A stretch of 58,198 nucleotides of DNA from Betaproteobacteria bacterium (GCA_016177355.1 JACOVL010000075.1:1-58198), one strand, 5' to 3'. Counted from the first letter of the stretch, positions 19,483 through 28,344 are shown. A program made the numbers and translations. Notes: generated by a model from the sequence alone, not told the origin.

Positions 19483-21774
19483 ATGCATAAGCTGGAAATA
19501 ACGCGCATCTCGCTCGCCGTCCTCTGCGCTCTGCCGCTCTGCGCCGGCGCGCAGCAGGGGCTCAAGCTCAAATCGCAGCCCACGCTGATCCTGATCCCGC
19601 CGTCGGTCAAGGAGGAGGTACCGGTGTTCCTGGAGGCCGACCGGGTGCAGGGGCACAACGACAAGGAAACCGAAGCCGAGGGCGGCGTGCGGCTGCGCAA
19701 GCGCGGGCAGGCGGTTTACGCCGACCGCCTGCGTTACGACAAGCCCCGGGACGAAGTGACGGCCGAGGGCGGCGTGCGCATCGAGCAGCGCACGGACGTA
19801 ATGGAAGGCGCGCGGCTCAAGTTCAACCTCGAGACCGAGCGCGGATTCATGGACAACCTGAACTACACGCTGCACAAGACGCCGGACCTGAGCGGGCAGC
19901 GGCCGGCGTTCCGCGACACGGACGGGCGCGGCACGGCGGAGCATCTGCTGTTCGAGGGCCCGGGACAGTACCGCGCCCAGCGCGCGCAGTACACCACGTG
20001 CGGACCGGGCCGTGACGATTGGTACGTGCGCGCCGGAGAATTGAGCATAGACAAAAACCGCGACATCGGCACCGCGCGCGATGCGAGCATCGTGTTCCAG
20101 GGCGTGCCGATCTTCTACTCACCCTATCTTTCGTTCTCACTGCACCAGGAGCGCAAATCGGGCTTCCTCACTCCGCACTACGGCAACACCACCAAGGGCG
20201 GCGCCGAGTTGACCGTGCCCTTTTACTGGAACATCGCGCCCAATCGAGATGCCACCATTTCGCCGCGCGTGATGAGCAAGCGCGGCACTTTGCTGAATAC
20301 CGAGTTCCGCTATCTAGAGCCGACCTATCTCGGCGAGGCCCGCTTCGAGATCCTGCCGGATGACAACGAGCGCAACGGCAAGGAGCGCCACGCCTACTTC
20401 ATCCGTCACAACCACACCCTGCCCGGCGGCTGGTACGGCGCGCTCAATCTGCAGAGGGTTTCGGACGACACTTACTTCACCGATCTCTCGACCCAGATCG
20501 CGGTGGCCTCGCAGGTGCTGCTGCCGCGCGAAGGGACGCTCGGCCGCAACGGTATCTGGGGCGGCAACGGCACCTACGGCTTCAGCGCCTTGGTGCAGCG
20601 CTGGCAGACCCTGCAGGCCGACCCGCTGGTGCCGGTCACGGCGCCTTATGACCGCGTACCGCAGCTGACGCTCAACGCCTCGCGCCCGGACGTGCTGCGC
20701 TCGGATTTCGACTTCCAGGGCCAGTATGTCGGCTTCGACCATCCGACGCTGGTCAACGGCAGGCGGGCGCTGGCTTATCCAAGTCTCAGTCTGCCGCTGC
20801 AGACGGCATACGCTCACCTCACGCCGAAGCTGGGCGTGAACCTCACGCGCTATTCCATCGATCCGAACACCGCCGGCTTCACCGATCGGAACCGCACGCT
20901 GCCGGTCTTCAGCACCGACGCCGGCGTCGTGTTCGAGCGGCAGACCGCCTTCGGCGGGGCGTCGCTCGTGCAAACCCTCGAGCCCCGGCTCTACTACCTC
21001 TACATCCCGTTCCGCGACCAGAGCCGCATACCGGTGTTCGACAGCGGCCAGCAGGACATCAACTTCGCGACCATCTACTCGGAAAACCAGTTTGCCGGCT
21101 GGGACCGCATCAACGATGCCAATCAGGTGACGCTGGGCGTCACCTCGCGCTTCCTACAGTCCGACAGCGGCGCCGAACGGCTGCGCGTCGGCGTCGCGCA
21201 GCGCTTCTATTTCGACACGCAGCGCGTCACGCTGCCGGGCGTGCCGTTGCGCACCAGTACCAGTTCCGACCTGCTCGCCGCGCTTTCCGGCACGGTCGTC
21301 CGGGATTGGACGGTCGAAGCGGGCGCGCAGTACAGCACGACCTCCTCGCAGATCCAGAGACTCAACGTCGGCACCCGCTATCAACCGGCGCCCGGCAAGG
21401 TGCTGAACCTGAGCTATCGCGAGACGCTCAATTCCATCCGGCAGACCGATGTCTCCACGCAATGGCCCGTCGGCCGGGGCTGGACCGGGCTTGCGCGGTG
21501 GAATTATTCGCTGCGGGAGCAGCGCACGCTGGAAGGGCTGGTCGGCGCGGAATACAACGGCGGTTGCGGTTGCTGGGTGCTGCGCGTGGTCGCGCACCGC
21601 TTCGCAACCGCCACCCAGCAGGCTTCGACCACGTTTTTCGTGCAGCTCGAATTGAACGGGGTGTCGCGAGTCGGCTCTAACCCGCTGGAAACGCTCAAAC
21701 GCAACATCGGTGGTTATGTCAGACTGGATCCCCGCGCGCGGCAGGAAGAGCAGGGTACTCCCTATTACTATTGA
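19483..21774 (+). CDS. lptD: LPS-assembly outer-membrane protein LptD
   Basis: A 763-residue LptD, which with LptE inserts LPS into the outer leaflet. The ATG at 19483 opens a signal peptide ending CAGA|QQ (about residue 22). The N-terminal OstA/LptA-like jellyroll covers about 45-190, followed by the 26-strand barrel domain with the family segments YSPYLSFSLHQERKSGFLTP and NRDATISPR. The mature part has only three cysteines, one in TTCGPGRDD and a CGC pair in NGGCGCWVLR; no counterpart of the first E. coli cysteine is seen before the jellyroll. Divergent from amgK; the end overlaps surA. Order lptD-surA-pdxA-ksgA is conserved from E. coli to Pseudomonas. Confidence 0.94.
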   Translation: MHKLEITRISLAVLCALPLCAGAQQGLKLKSQPTLILIPPSVKEEVPVFLEADRVQGHNDKETEAEGGVRLRKRGQAVYADRLRYDKPRDEVTAEGGVRIEQRTDVMEGARLKFNLETERGFMDNLNYTLHKTPDLSGQRPAFRDTDGRGTAEHLLFEGPGQYRAQRAQYTTCGPGRDDWYVRAGELSIDKNRDIGTARDASIVFQGVPIFYSPYLSFSLHQERKSGFLTPHYGNTTKGGAELTVPFYWNIAPNRDATISPRVMSKRGTLLNTEFRYLEPTYLGEARFEILPDDNERNGKERHAYFIRHNHTLPGGWYGALNLQRVSDDTYFTDLSTQIAVASQVLLPREGTLGRNGIWGGNGTYGFSALVQRWQTLQADPLVPVTAPYDRVPQLTLNASRPDVLRSDFDFQGQYVGFDHPTLVNGRRALAYPSLSLPLQTAYAHLTPKLGVNLTRYSIDPNTAGFTDRNRTLPVFSTDAGVVFERQTAFGGASLVQTLEPRLYYLYIPFRDQSRIPVFDSGQQDINFATIYSENQFAGWDRINDANQVTLGVTSRFLQSDSGAERLRVGVAQRFYFDTQRVTLPGVPLRTSTSSDLLAALSGTVVRDWTVEAGAQYSTTSSQIQRLNVGTRYQPAPGKVLNLSYRETLNSIRQTDVSTQWPVGRGWTGLARWNYSLREQRTLEGLVGAEYNGGCGCWVLRVVAHRFATATQQASTTFFVQLELNGVSRVGSNPLETLKRNIGGYVRLDPRARQEEQGTPYYY

Positions 21775-23125
21775 TGCCGGGCGCGGCCGCATCCCGGATG
21801 GCAAGGCGTTTGCCCGCGGTGCGCCGCTTGCACGCCTGCTGGTGCTCGCCGCCGCACTCGCGTGCCCGGCGCTGCCTGCACCGGCGCAGAAGCCGCGCCC
21901 CGTCGTTGTGCTCGACCGCATCGTGGCGGTGGTGAACGATGAAATCATCACCCGTCTCGATCTCGACCAGCGTCTCAAATTCGCTGTGTTGCAGCTGAAA
22001 CAGCAGGGCACGCCTCTGCCGCCACGCGTGGACCTGGAGAAGCGACTGCTCGACCGGCTGATCAGCGACCGCGTGCAACTTCAATACGCCAGGGAAACGG
22101 CCCTGCGCGTGGACGATGTGGAGCTCGACCGGGCCATCCAGCGCATCGCGCAGGACAACAAGCTCACCCTGCAGCGGTTGCGCGAGACACTGGAGAGGGA
22201 TGGCGTGCCGTTCGTCCGGTTCCGCGAGGACATCCGCAACGAGATCGTCATGACGCGGCTGCGGGAGCGCGAAGTTGACAACAAGATCACGGTCACGGAA
22301 GGCGAAGTCGAGAACTTCATCAAAACCCAGCAGGCCCAGGAGGGGCGCAGTGATGAATACAACCTGTCCCACATCCTCGTGACCGTTCCCGAGAATGCCA
22401 CCCCCGAGCAGATCCAGGTGCGCAGCGCCCGCGCCGAGCAGGCGCTGGCGCAAATCAAGTCCGGCGTCGATTTCCGCCAGGTCGCGGCCACCCACTCCGA
22501 GGCGCCCGACGCGCTCCAGGGAGGAGTCATGGGCTGGCGCGAAACGGCGAAGCTGCCAACGCTGTTCGTGGACGCGCTGAAACCGCTGCAAAGCGGGGAG
22601 ATCAGCTCCATCCTGCGCAGCGCCAACGGTTTTCACATCCTGAGGCTCAACGAGAAGCGCGGCAGCGCCGCCCCGGTGATCGTGCGCCAGACCCGCGCCC
22701 GGCACATCCTGATCAAGACCAACGAGCTCGTTTCGGAGGCGGAAGCGCGCAGACGCCTGGTGATCCTGAAGGAGCGGCTCGACAACAAGGCCGATTTCGC
22801 GGAACTGGCCCGCCTGCAGTCGGAAGACACGAGCGCCGCCAAGGGCGGGGACCTGGGGTGGCTCACGCCGGGCGGCACGGTACCGGAATTCGAGCGTGCG
22901 ATGGACGCCCTGGAGCCCGGCCAGGTGAGCCAGCCGGTCAAGACGCCGTTCGGCTGGCACCTGATCCAGGTGCTGGAGCGCCGCAACGAAGACATGTCCA
23001 AAGAGCGCCAGCAGTTCTCGGCGCGGATGGCTCTGCGCGCGCGCAAATCGGACGAGTCTTACCAGGAGTGGCTGCGCCAGCTCCGCGACAAGGCTTACGT
23101 CGAGTATCGCCTGGAAGAACGCTAG
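21716..23125 (+). CDS. surA: Periplasmic chaperone/peptidyl-prolyl isomerase SurA
   Basis: A 469-residue chaperone for outer-membrane proteins. The N-terminal SurA core contains VLDRIVAVVNDEIITRLDL; two parvulin domains follow, starting near NLSHILVTVP and RARHILIKTN, and a short C-terminal helix. The only sensible ATG is at 21716 (a GTG at 21710 is also in frame), inside the end of lptD by 59 bases. That leaves an unusually long 43-residue polar n-region before the hydrophobic signal core LLVLAAALACPALPAPAQ. A shorter start without that region would lack positive charge. Works with LptD, whose assembly depends on SurA in E. coli. Confidence 0.92.
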   Translation: MSDWIPARGRKSRVLPITIDAGRGRIPDGKAFARGAPLARLLVLAAALACPALPAPAQKPRPVVVLDRIVAVVNDEIITRLDLDQRLKFAVLQLKQQGTPLPPRVDLEKRLLDRLISDRVQLQYARETALRVDDVELDRAIQRIAQDNKLTLQRLRETLERDGVPFVRFREDIRNEIVMTRLREREVDNKITVTEGEVENFIKTQQAQEGRSDEYNLSHILVTVPENATPEQIQVRSARAEQALAQIKSGVDFRQVAATHSEAPDALQGGVMGWRETAKLPTLFVDALKPLQSGEISSILRSANGFHILRLNEKRGSAAPVIVRQTRARHILIKTNELVSEAEARRRLVILKERLDNKADFAELARLQSEDTSAAKGGDLGWLTPGGTVPEFERAMDALEPGQVSQPVKTPFGWHLIQVLERRNEDMSKERQQFSARMALRARKSDESYQEWLRQLRDKAYVEYRLEER

Positions 23126-24129
23126 TGCGGCGCACCCCGTTGATTGCGGTCACCGCGGGTGAGCCCGCGGGCATCGGTCCCGATCTGTGCGTCGAGCTCG
23201 CGCGGCGGCGCCTGCCGGCGCGTATCGTCGTGGTGGCCGATCGCGGGCTGCTCAAGAACCGCTCGCGCGCGCTTGGCATGGCGCTCAGGGTCGCGGATTT
23301 CCCCGCAACCGGAATCCCGGCGCTCCGTGCCGGGGCGCTCATGGTGCGCCATGTCCCGCTCGCGGCCCCGGCGGTCGCGGGACGGCTCGACCCCGCCAAC
23401 AGCGGTTACGTGCTGCGCACGCTGGAGGTCGCCGCAAACGGCTGCCGCGAAGGCATATTCGATGCCATGGTGACCGGCCCCGCGCAAAAGAGCGTCATCA
23501 ACGACGCCGGCATCGCATTCAGCGGCCACACCGAATTCCTCGCCGGGCACACGGGGGCAAAGCACGTGGTCATGATGCTCGTGGGCGGCGGCATGCGGAT
23601 AGCGCTCGCCACCACCCATGTCGCGCTCAAGGACGTGGCGCGGAACATCACGCGGGAGGGGCTGGAGCGCACGCTGGCCGTCATCCACCACGATCTCATC
23701 GGGCGCTTTGCGATCACGCGCCCGCGGATCGCCGTCACCGGCTTGAACCCCCACGCCGGAGAAGCGGGCTATCTGGGGCGGGAGGAGGTCGAGATCATCG
23801 CGCCCGTGGTCGAACGCCTGCGCTTGCGGGGCTGGGACGTGGCAGGACCGCTGCCCGCCGATACCTTGTTCATCCCCGGGCGATTGAAGCATTACGACTG
23901 CGTGCTTGCGATGTACCACGACCAGGGCCTGCCGGTGCTCAAGTATGCGAGCTTCGGCGCCGGCGTCAACGTCACTCTGGGGCTGCCCATCATCCGCACT
24001 TCGGTGGATCACGGCACCGCGCTCGAACTCGCCGGGACCGGAAAGGCGGAAGCCGGCAGCCTGATCGAAGCCGTCAGGTTCGCCGCCAGACTCGCCGCCT
24101 GCCGCCGGCGCAAGCCCCGTTCCGGGTAA
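23125..24129 (+). CDS. pdxA: 4-hydroxythreonine-4-phosphate dehydrogenase
   Basis: A 334-residue enzyme of pyridoxal-phosphate synthesis, oxidising 4-phosphohydroxy-threonine with NAD. The GTG at 23125 shares one base with the surA stop (TAGTG) and gives the conserved N-terminus with AVTAGEPAGIGPD. Metal-binding histidines lie in SGHTEFLAGHTG, in the segment around Gln/His of VLAMYHDQGLPV, and in the TSVDHGTA region. The presence of pdxA implies the DXP-dependent B6 route. Confidence 0.94.
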   Translation: MRRTPLIAVTAGEPAGIGPDLCVELARRRLPARIVVVADRGLLKNRSRALGMALRVADFPATGIPALRAGALMVRHVPLAAPAVAGRLDPANSGYVLRTLEVAANGCREGIFDAMVTGPAQKSVINDAGIAFSGHTEFLAGHTGAKHVVMMLVGGGMRIALATTHVALKDVARNITREGLERTLAVIHHDLIGRFAITRPRIAVTGLNPHAGEAGYLGREEVEIIAPVVERLRLRGWDVAGPLPADTLFIPGRLKHYDCVLAMYHDQGLPVLKYASFGAGVNVTLGLPIIRTSVDHGTALELAGTGKAEAGSLIEAVRFAARLAACRRRKPRSG

Positions 24130-24149
24130 AAAAACCGCGGAGCGCCAGG

Positions 24150-24932
24150 ATGCGCCACCGTCCCCGCAAGCGGTTCGGCCAGAATTTCCTCGTTGATGAA
24201 AGCGTCGTCGCCGCGATCGTCGCGGCCGTCGCGCCGCAGCCGGGAGATCGCGTCGTGGAAATTGGCCCCGGTCTGGGCGCGCTGACCCGACCGCTTTCCG
24301 CACAGGTCAATCACCTGCATGTCATTGAAATCGATCGAGATATCGTCAAACGCCTGGAGGCGACGTTGCCGCGGGAGCGGGTGACGATATACGCCGGGGA
24401 TGCGCTCAAATTCGATTTTTCCACACTGGGCCGGGGGCTGCGCGTGGTCGGCAACTTGCCGTACAACATTTCCACCCCGCTGCTGTTCCATCTGGCAGGC
24501 CATGCGGCGGCCATCCGCGACATCCACGTGATGCTGCAGAAAGAGGTCGTGGAGCGGATGGTTGCCCACCCGTCCGACTCGGACTACGGCCGGCTCTCGG
24601 TCATGCTGCAATACCGCTTCCGGATGGAGCGCGTCCTCGAGGTGCCGTCCGCCGCGTTCCATCCCGTGCCGAAAGTCGAGTCGGCGGTGGTGCGCATGGC
24701 GCCGTTCGCGCAGCCGCCGCATCCCGCGCGCGACGAGGCGCTGTTCGCAGCTATCGTCGCCGCCGCCTTTGCCCAGCGCCGCAAGACGCTGCGCAACGCG
24801 TTGAGACAGCATTTCGGCACCGAGGATTTCCGGCGGCTCGGCGTGGACGCCGGCTTGCGCGCGCAGGACCTGAGCGTTGAGGATTTCGTCCGCCTGGCCG
24901 ATCACGCCGCGGTGCGGGCGAAGCGCGCTTAG
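24150..24932 (+). CDS. ksgA: 16S rRNA dimethyladenosine transferase (RsmA/KsgA)
   Basis: A 260-residue SAM methyltransferase that dimethylates the two adjacent adenosines in the 3'-terminal hairpin of 16S rRNA during 30S maturation. The ATG at 24150 gives the family start RKRFGQNFLVDE; SAM motif EIGPGLG is at 37-43 and the catalytic NLPYNIS at 102-108. The C-terminal domain contains FAQRRKTLRNAL. It lies 20 bases after pdxA. The stop overlaps that of convergent gloA by four bases. Confidence 0.95.
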   Translation: MRHRPRKRFGQNFLVDESVVAAIVAAVAPQPGDRVVEIGPGLGALTRPLSAQVNHLHVIEIDRDIVKRLEATLPRERVTIYAGDALKFDFSTLGRGLRVVGNLPYNISTPLLFHLAGHAAAIRDIHVMLQKEVVERMVAHPSDSDYGRLSVMLQYRFRMERVLEVPSAAFHPVPKVESAVVRMAPFAQPPHPARDEALFAAIVAAAFAQRRKTLRNALRQHFGTEDFRRLGVDAGLRAQDLSVEDFVRLADHAAVRAKRA

Positions 24933-24943
24933 CGCGCTTTTCT
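24921..24943. terminator. Palindrome over the overlapping ksgA/gloA stop codons
   Basis: A perfect 9-bp inverted repeat (AAGCGCGCT / AGCGCGCTT) around a single T spans the last codons of both convergent genes. As an RNA hairpin it would fold with a 5-base loop holding the stop codons, followed on the plus strand by TTTCT. It may terminate the ksgA messenger; on the minus strand no T-run follows. Confidence 0.4.
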
Positions 24944-25318
24944 CTGGACGAACTCGATCTTGTAGCCGTCGGGGTCCTCGACGAAGGCGATCACGGTGGC
25001 GCCGTGCTTCATCGGCCCCGCCTCGCGCGTGACCCTGCCGCCGCGCTGTCTCACTTCGTCGCAAGCGCGGTAGGCGTCCCCGACCTCGATCGCAACGTGG
25101 CCGTAGCCGGTGCCGGGATCGTAGGATTTCGTGTCCCAGTTGTGGGTGAGCTCGAGCACGGCTGCTTTCGATTCGTCGTCGTAGCCCACGAACGCGTTGG
25201 TAAAGCGGCCGCCCGGATAATCCATCTTGCGCAGCAGCTTCATGCCGAGCACCTGGGTATAGAAGTCGAGCGAGCGCTGGAGATCGCCGACGCGGATCAT
25301 GGTATGCAGGATTCTCAT
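24929..25318 (-). CDS. gloA: Lactoylglutathione lyase (glyoxalase I)
   Basis: A 129-residue glyoxalase I, which isomerises the hemithioacetal of methylglyoxal and glutathione. The ATG at 25318 starts MRILHTMIRV. The four metal ligands His5, Glu56, His74 and Glu122 fall at exactly the E. coli GloA positions, indicating the short Ni-type enzyme. It overlaps the rubredoxin stop by four bases (ATGA), so the two are translationally coupled. Confidence 0.95.
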   Translation of the reverse strand: MRILHTMIRVGDLQRSLDFYTQVLGMKLLRKMDYPGGRFTNAFVGYDDESKAAVLELTHNWDTKSYDPGTGYGHVAIEVGDAYRACDEVRQRGGRVTREAGPMKHGATVIAFVEDPDGYKIEFVQRKAR

Positions 25319-25503
25319 ATCTCCACCATCTCGAAATCCTCCTTGCGCGCGCCGCATTCCGGGCAGGTCCAGTTCATCGGTATGTCTTCCCACTTGGTGC
25401 CGGGGGCGATGCCTTCGTCGGGCAGCCCCGCGGCCTCGTCGTAGAGGAAACCGCAGATCAGGCACATGTAAGTTTTGTAGACTTGGGTGTCGGCGGCGGT
25501 CAT
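25315..25503 (-). CDS. Rubredoxin
   Basis: A 62-residue one-iron electron carrier. The iron is held by Cys14, Cys17 (CLIC) and Cys47, Cys50 (CPEC), with the standard spacing, and the core shows the rubredoxin segment LPDEGIAPGTKWEDIP. Its partner is unknown; no rubredoxin reductase or alkane hydroxylase is nearby. It is divergent from thiD, an arrangement I know from other betaproteobacteria, and reads into gloA. A promoter with a palindromic -10 region lies upstream. Confidence 0.95.
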   Translation of the reverse strand: MTAADTQVYKTYMCLICGFLYDEAAGLPDEGIAPGTKWEDIPMNWTCPECGARKEDFEMVEI

Positions 25504-25520
25504 GCAGTCATCCGTTTTAA

Positions 25521-25560
25521 GATAGAATCCGATTCTATCGAATCATCCCGCCGCGACCAA
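25521..25560 (-). promoter_or_regulatory. Rubredoxin promoter with operator-like palindrome
   Basis: On the minus strand TTGGTC (25560-25555) and TAGAAT (25537-25532) are 17 bases apart, a fair sigma70 match. The -10 sits inside a perfect 19-base palindrome at 25521-25539 (arms GATAGAATC / GATTCTATC, one-base centre). Because the palindrome also places TAGAAT on the plus strand, it may serve thiD as well. It could be bound by a dimeric repressor. Confidence 0.5.
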
Positions 25561-25588
25561 CCGCGCGGGGCCGGAATTTTCCCGACAC

Positions 25589-26422
25589 ATGTCCGATCTC
25601 CCGCCCATTGTCCTCGTGTTCGCCGCGACCGATCCCAGCGGCGGCGCCGGGCTGCAGGCCGATATCATGACGCTCTCGAGCATGGGCTGCCATCCGCTTT
25701 CCGTCGTGACCGCGGTCACCATCCAGGACACGATGGGGGTGGACGACATCAGCCCGATCGACGCCGAATGGGTCGCCGATCAGGCGCGCTGCGTGCTCGA
25801 GGACATGCCGGTCGCCGCGTTCAAGATCGGCCTCGTCGGCAACGTGGAGCAGATCGCCGCGATCGCGGAAGTGGTTTCCGATTATCCGGAGGTGCCGCTG
25901 GTGCTCGACCCGGTGCTGGCATCGGGCCGGGGCGACGAGCTGGTTTCCGAGGAAGTGGTGAACGCGCTGCGGGAACTGCTCATTCCGCAAGCCACCATCG
26001 TCACGCCCAACAGCCTAGAGGCGCGGCGGCTCGCGGCGGACGACTCCGAAGAGGCGAGCGGCACCGATCTCGCCGAATGCGCGCGGCGCATGATCGCTTC
26101 CGGCTGCGAATACGTCCTCATCACCGGCACCCACGAGAACACCCCGGAGGTCGTCAATACCCTCTATGGAGAAAATGGCGTGGTGCGCAGCGACAGCTGG
26201 CAGCGGCTGTCCGGGTCGTATCATGGTTCGGGTTGCACGCTGGCCTCCGCCATTGCCGCCACCCTGGCGAACGGGCTGGAGATCAGCGACGCGGTGAAGG
26301 ACGCCCAGGAATACACCTGGCAGACGTTGAAGACCGCGTTCCGGCCCGGCATGGGCCAGCACATCCCGGACCGCCTGTTCTGGGCGCGGGAAGAAGAGCG
26401 AGCCGATGAAGGCGGAGGTTAA
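25589..26422 (+). CDS. thiD: Hydroxymethylpyrimidine (phosphate) kinase
   Basis: A 277-residue ribokinase-fold kinase of thiamine synthesis, phosphorylating HMP and HMP-P. The N-terminus VLVFAATDPSGGAGLQAD is diagnostic, and GSGCTLASAIAA near residue 213 is the anion-hole motif with the catalytic region. It is the first gene of thiD-thiE-hemL, overlapping thiE by 17 bases. No TPP riboswitch (THI box) is recognisable in its short 85-base leader, so regulation is not by the usual RNA route here. Confidence 0.92.
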   Translation: MSDLPPIVLVFAATDPSGGAGLQADIMTLSSMGCHPLSVVTAVTIQDTMGVDDISPIDAEWVADQARCVLEDMPVAAFKIGLVGNVEQIAAIAEVVSDYPEVPLVLDPVLASGRGDELVSEEVVNALRELLIPQATIVTPNSLEARRLAADDSEEASGTDLAECARRMIASGCEYVLITGTHENTPEVVNTLYGENGVVRSDSWQRLSGSYHGSGCTLASAIAATLANGLEISDAVKDAQEYTWQTLKTAFRPGMGQHIPDRLFWAREEERADEGGG

Positions 26423-27035
26423 GGGTCTTTACGCCGTCACGCCCGATATCGCCGATACCGCCGAGCTGCTTGCCCGGGCGGGGGCAGCGCTTGCCGGCGG
26501 CGCGAAGCTGCTGCAGTACCGCAACAAAACCGCCGGCGCCGCGTTGCGGCTGGTGCAGGCGCGTGCGCTGCTCGCTCTGTGCCGGGAGCACCACGTGCCG
26601 CTCATCATCAACGATCACCTCGAGCTGGCGCTAGCGCTCGATGCGCACGGCCTGCACCTGGGCGGCGAGAATGGCTCGGTGGCCGCGGCGCGCGAGCGCC
26701 TGGGTTCCGGCAAGATACTCGGCGTCTCCTGCTACGGCCGGATCGAGAATGCGCATGCCGCCGTCGACGCCGGCGCCACCTATGTCGCGTTCGGCGGCTT
26801 CTTTCCTTCCAAGGTCAAGCCGGGAAGCGCGCGTACGCCAGTCGAGCTGCTTGGCGTAGCGAAGCGCGAACTCAAGTTGCCGGTGGTAGCCATCGGCGGT
26901 ATCACGCTCGATAATGCGCCGCAATTGCTCGCCGCAGGGGCCGACGGCGTGGCGGTCATCACCGCCCTGTTCGAAGCACCCGACGTAAAACTCGCGGCGC
27001 AGCGCTTCAAGGCATTGTTCGACGCTCAATCATGA
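26406..27035 (+). CDS. thiE: Thiamine-phosphate synthase
   Basis: A 209-residue TIM-barrel enzyme that couples HMP-PP and thiazole phosphate to thiamine phosphate. The HMP-PP site QYRNK is at residues 37-41, LIINDHLELAL follows, and the phosphate/thiazole-binding segments GVSCYGR, FFPSKVKPGS and VAIGGI are present. Start ATG lies inside thiD and the stop overlaps the hemL ATG by four bases, so the three genes form one translationally coupled unit. Confidence 0.94.
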   Translation: MKAEVKGLYAVTPDIADTAELLARAGAALAGGAKLLQYRNKTAGAALRLVQARALLALCREHHVPLIINDHLELALALDAHGLHLGGENGSVAAARERLGSGKILGVSCYGRIENAHAAVDAGATYVAFGGFFPSKVKPGSARTPVELLGVAKRELKLPVVAIGGITLDNAPQLLAAGADGVAVITALFEAPDVKLAAQRFKALFDAQS

Positions 27036-28312
27036 AACGCAGCCAGAAGCTGTTCCAGCACGCCCAGCTCTTCATCCCCGGCGGGGTCAATTCTCCGGTG
27101 CGCGCCTTCCAGTCGGTGGGCGGAACGCCGCCTTTCATCCAGCGCGGCCGGGGCGCGCAGATATGGGATGTCGACGGCAAGGCCTACATCGATTACGTCG
27201 GATCGTGGGGGCCGCTCATCGTCGGCCACGCCCATCCCGATGTGCTGAAAGCGGTACAGCAGGCCTGCGAGCGGGGGCTTTCCTACGGCGCGCCGACCGA
27301 ACAGGAAGTGGAAATGGCGGAATTGCTGTGCAAGCTCGTGCCCTCGCTCGAGCGGGTGCGGCTCACGAGCTCCGGCACGGAAGCGACCATGACGGCATTG
27401 CGTCTGGCGCGCGGCCACACCGGCCGGCCCAAGATCGTCAAATTCGAGGGCTGCTACCACGGTCATGCCGATTCGCTGCTGGTCAAGGCGGGCTCGGGCG
27501 CGCTCACACTGGGGCAGCCTTCTTCTGCGGGCGTGCCTGCGGAAACCGCGGCGCACACCATCGTGCTCGACTATAACGACGAGACTGCGCTGGAGCGAGC
27601 TTTCAAGCGGGATGGCGACCGGATCGCCGCGGTCATTGTCGAGCCGGTCGCCGGCAACATGAACCTCGTCGCGCCACGGCCGTCTTTTCTCGAAGCGCTG
27701 CGCGGGATCTGCACCCGATACGGCGCGGTGCTGATCTTCGACGAAGTGATGACCGGCTTTCGCGTTGCGCTCGGCGGCGCGCAGTCGCTCTACGGCATCA
27801 AGCCCGACCTCACCACCCTCGGCAAGGTGATCGGCGGGGGGCTCCCGGTCGGCGGCTGCGGCGGGCGGCGCGATATCATGCAGGCGATCGCGCCGCTCGG
27901 CCCCGTCTACCAGGCGGGCACGCTCTCGGGCAACCCGGTGGCGGTCGCGGCGGGGTTGGCGACGCTGAAGCTCATCCAGGCGCCGGGCTTTTTCGACCGG
28001 CTCGCCGCCACCACCCGCGCGTTATGCGAGGGCCTGACCGGCGCGGCGCGGGCGCGCGGCGTCCCGTTCTGCGCGCAAAACATCGGCGGCATGTTCGGGC
28101 TGTACTTCCGCGAGACGCCGCCCGCGAGCTACGCCGAGGTCATGCAGTGCGACAAGGAGGCGTTCAACCGTTTCTTCCACGCCATGCTGGCCGCGGGGGT
28201 TTACTTTGCGCCGTCGGCTTACGAAGCGGGGTTCGTCTCGAGCGCGCATGGCGCGCCCGAAATCGACAAGACGGTGAACGCAGCGCACAAGGCCTTCGCC
28301 GCGATGCGGTAG
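27032..28312 (+). CDS. hemL: Glutamate-1-semialdehyde 2,1-aminomutase
   Basis: A 426-residue PLP enzyme that makes 5-aminolevulinate from glutamate-1-semialdehyde, showing that the organism uses the C5 route. The PLP lysine is Lys265 (TLGKVIGGGLPVGG) and the cofactor-binding Asp is in LIFDEVMTGFR. The usual VGAFGG is VGGCGG here, a minor change. Linkage to thiD-thiE is common in betaproteobacteria. One of four haem-synthesis genes in the window. Confidence 0.96.
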   Translation: MKRSQKLFQHAQLFIPGGVNSPVRAFQSVGGTPPFIQRGRGAQIWDVDGKAYIDYVGSWGPLIVGHAHPDVLKAVQQACERGLSYGAPTEQEVEMAELLCKLVPSLERVRLTSSGTEATMTALRLARGHTGRPKIVKFEGCYHGHADSLLVKAGSGALTLGQPSSAGVPAETAAHTIVLDYNDETALERAFKRDGDRIAAVIVEPVAGNMNLVAPRPSFLEALRGICTRYGAVLIFDEVMTGFRVALGGAQSLYGIKPDLTTLGKVIGGGLPVGGCGGRRDIMQAIAPLGPVYQAGTLSGNPVAVAAGLATLKLIQAPGFFDRLAATTRALCEGLTGAARARGVPFCAQNIGGMFGLYFRETPPASYAEVMQCDKEAFNRFFHAMLAAGVYFAPSAYEAGFVSSAHGAPEIDKTVNAAHKAFAAMR

Positions 28313-28344
28313 CGCCAAGCGCTTGAATGCGGGTGCTGCAGGGT

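Noticed and set aside
25504..25588. TPP riboswitch before thiD
   Set aside because: The 85-base divergent region is too short and lacks THI-box sequence; it holds a palindromic promoter instead.
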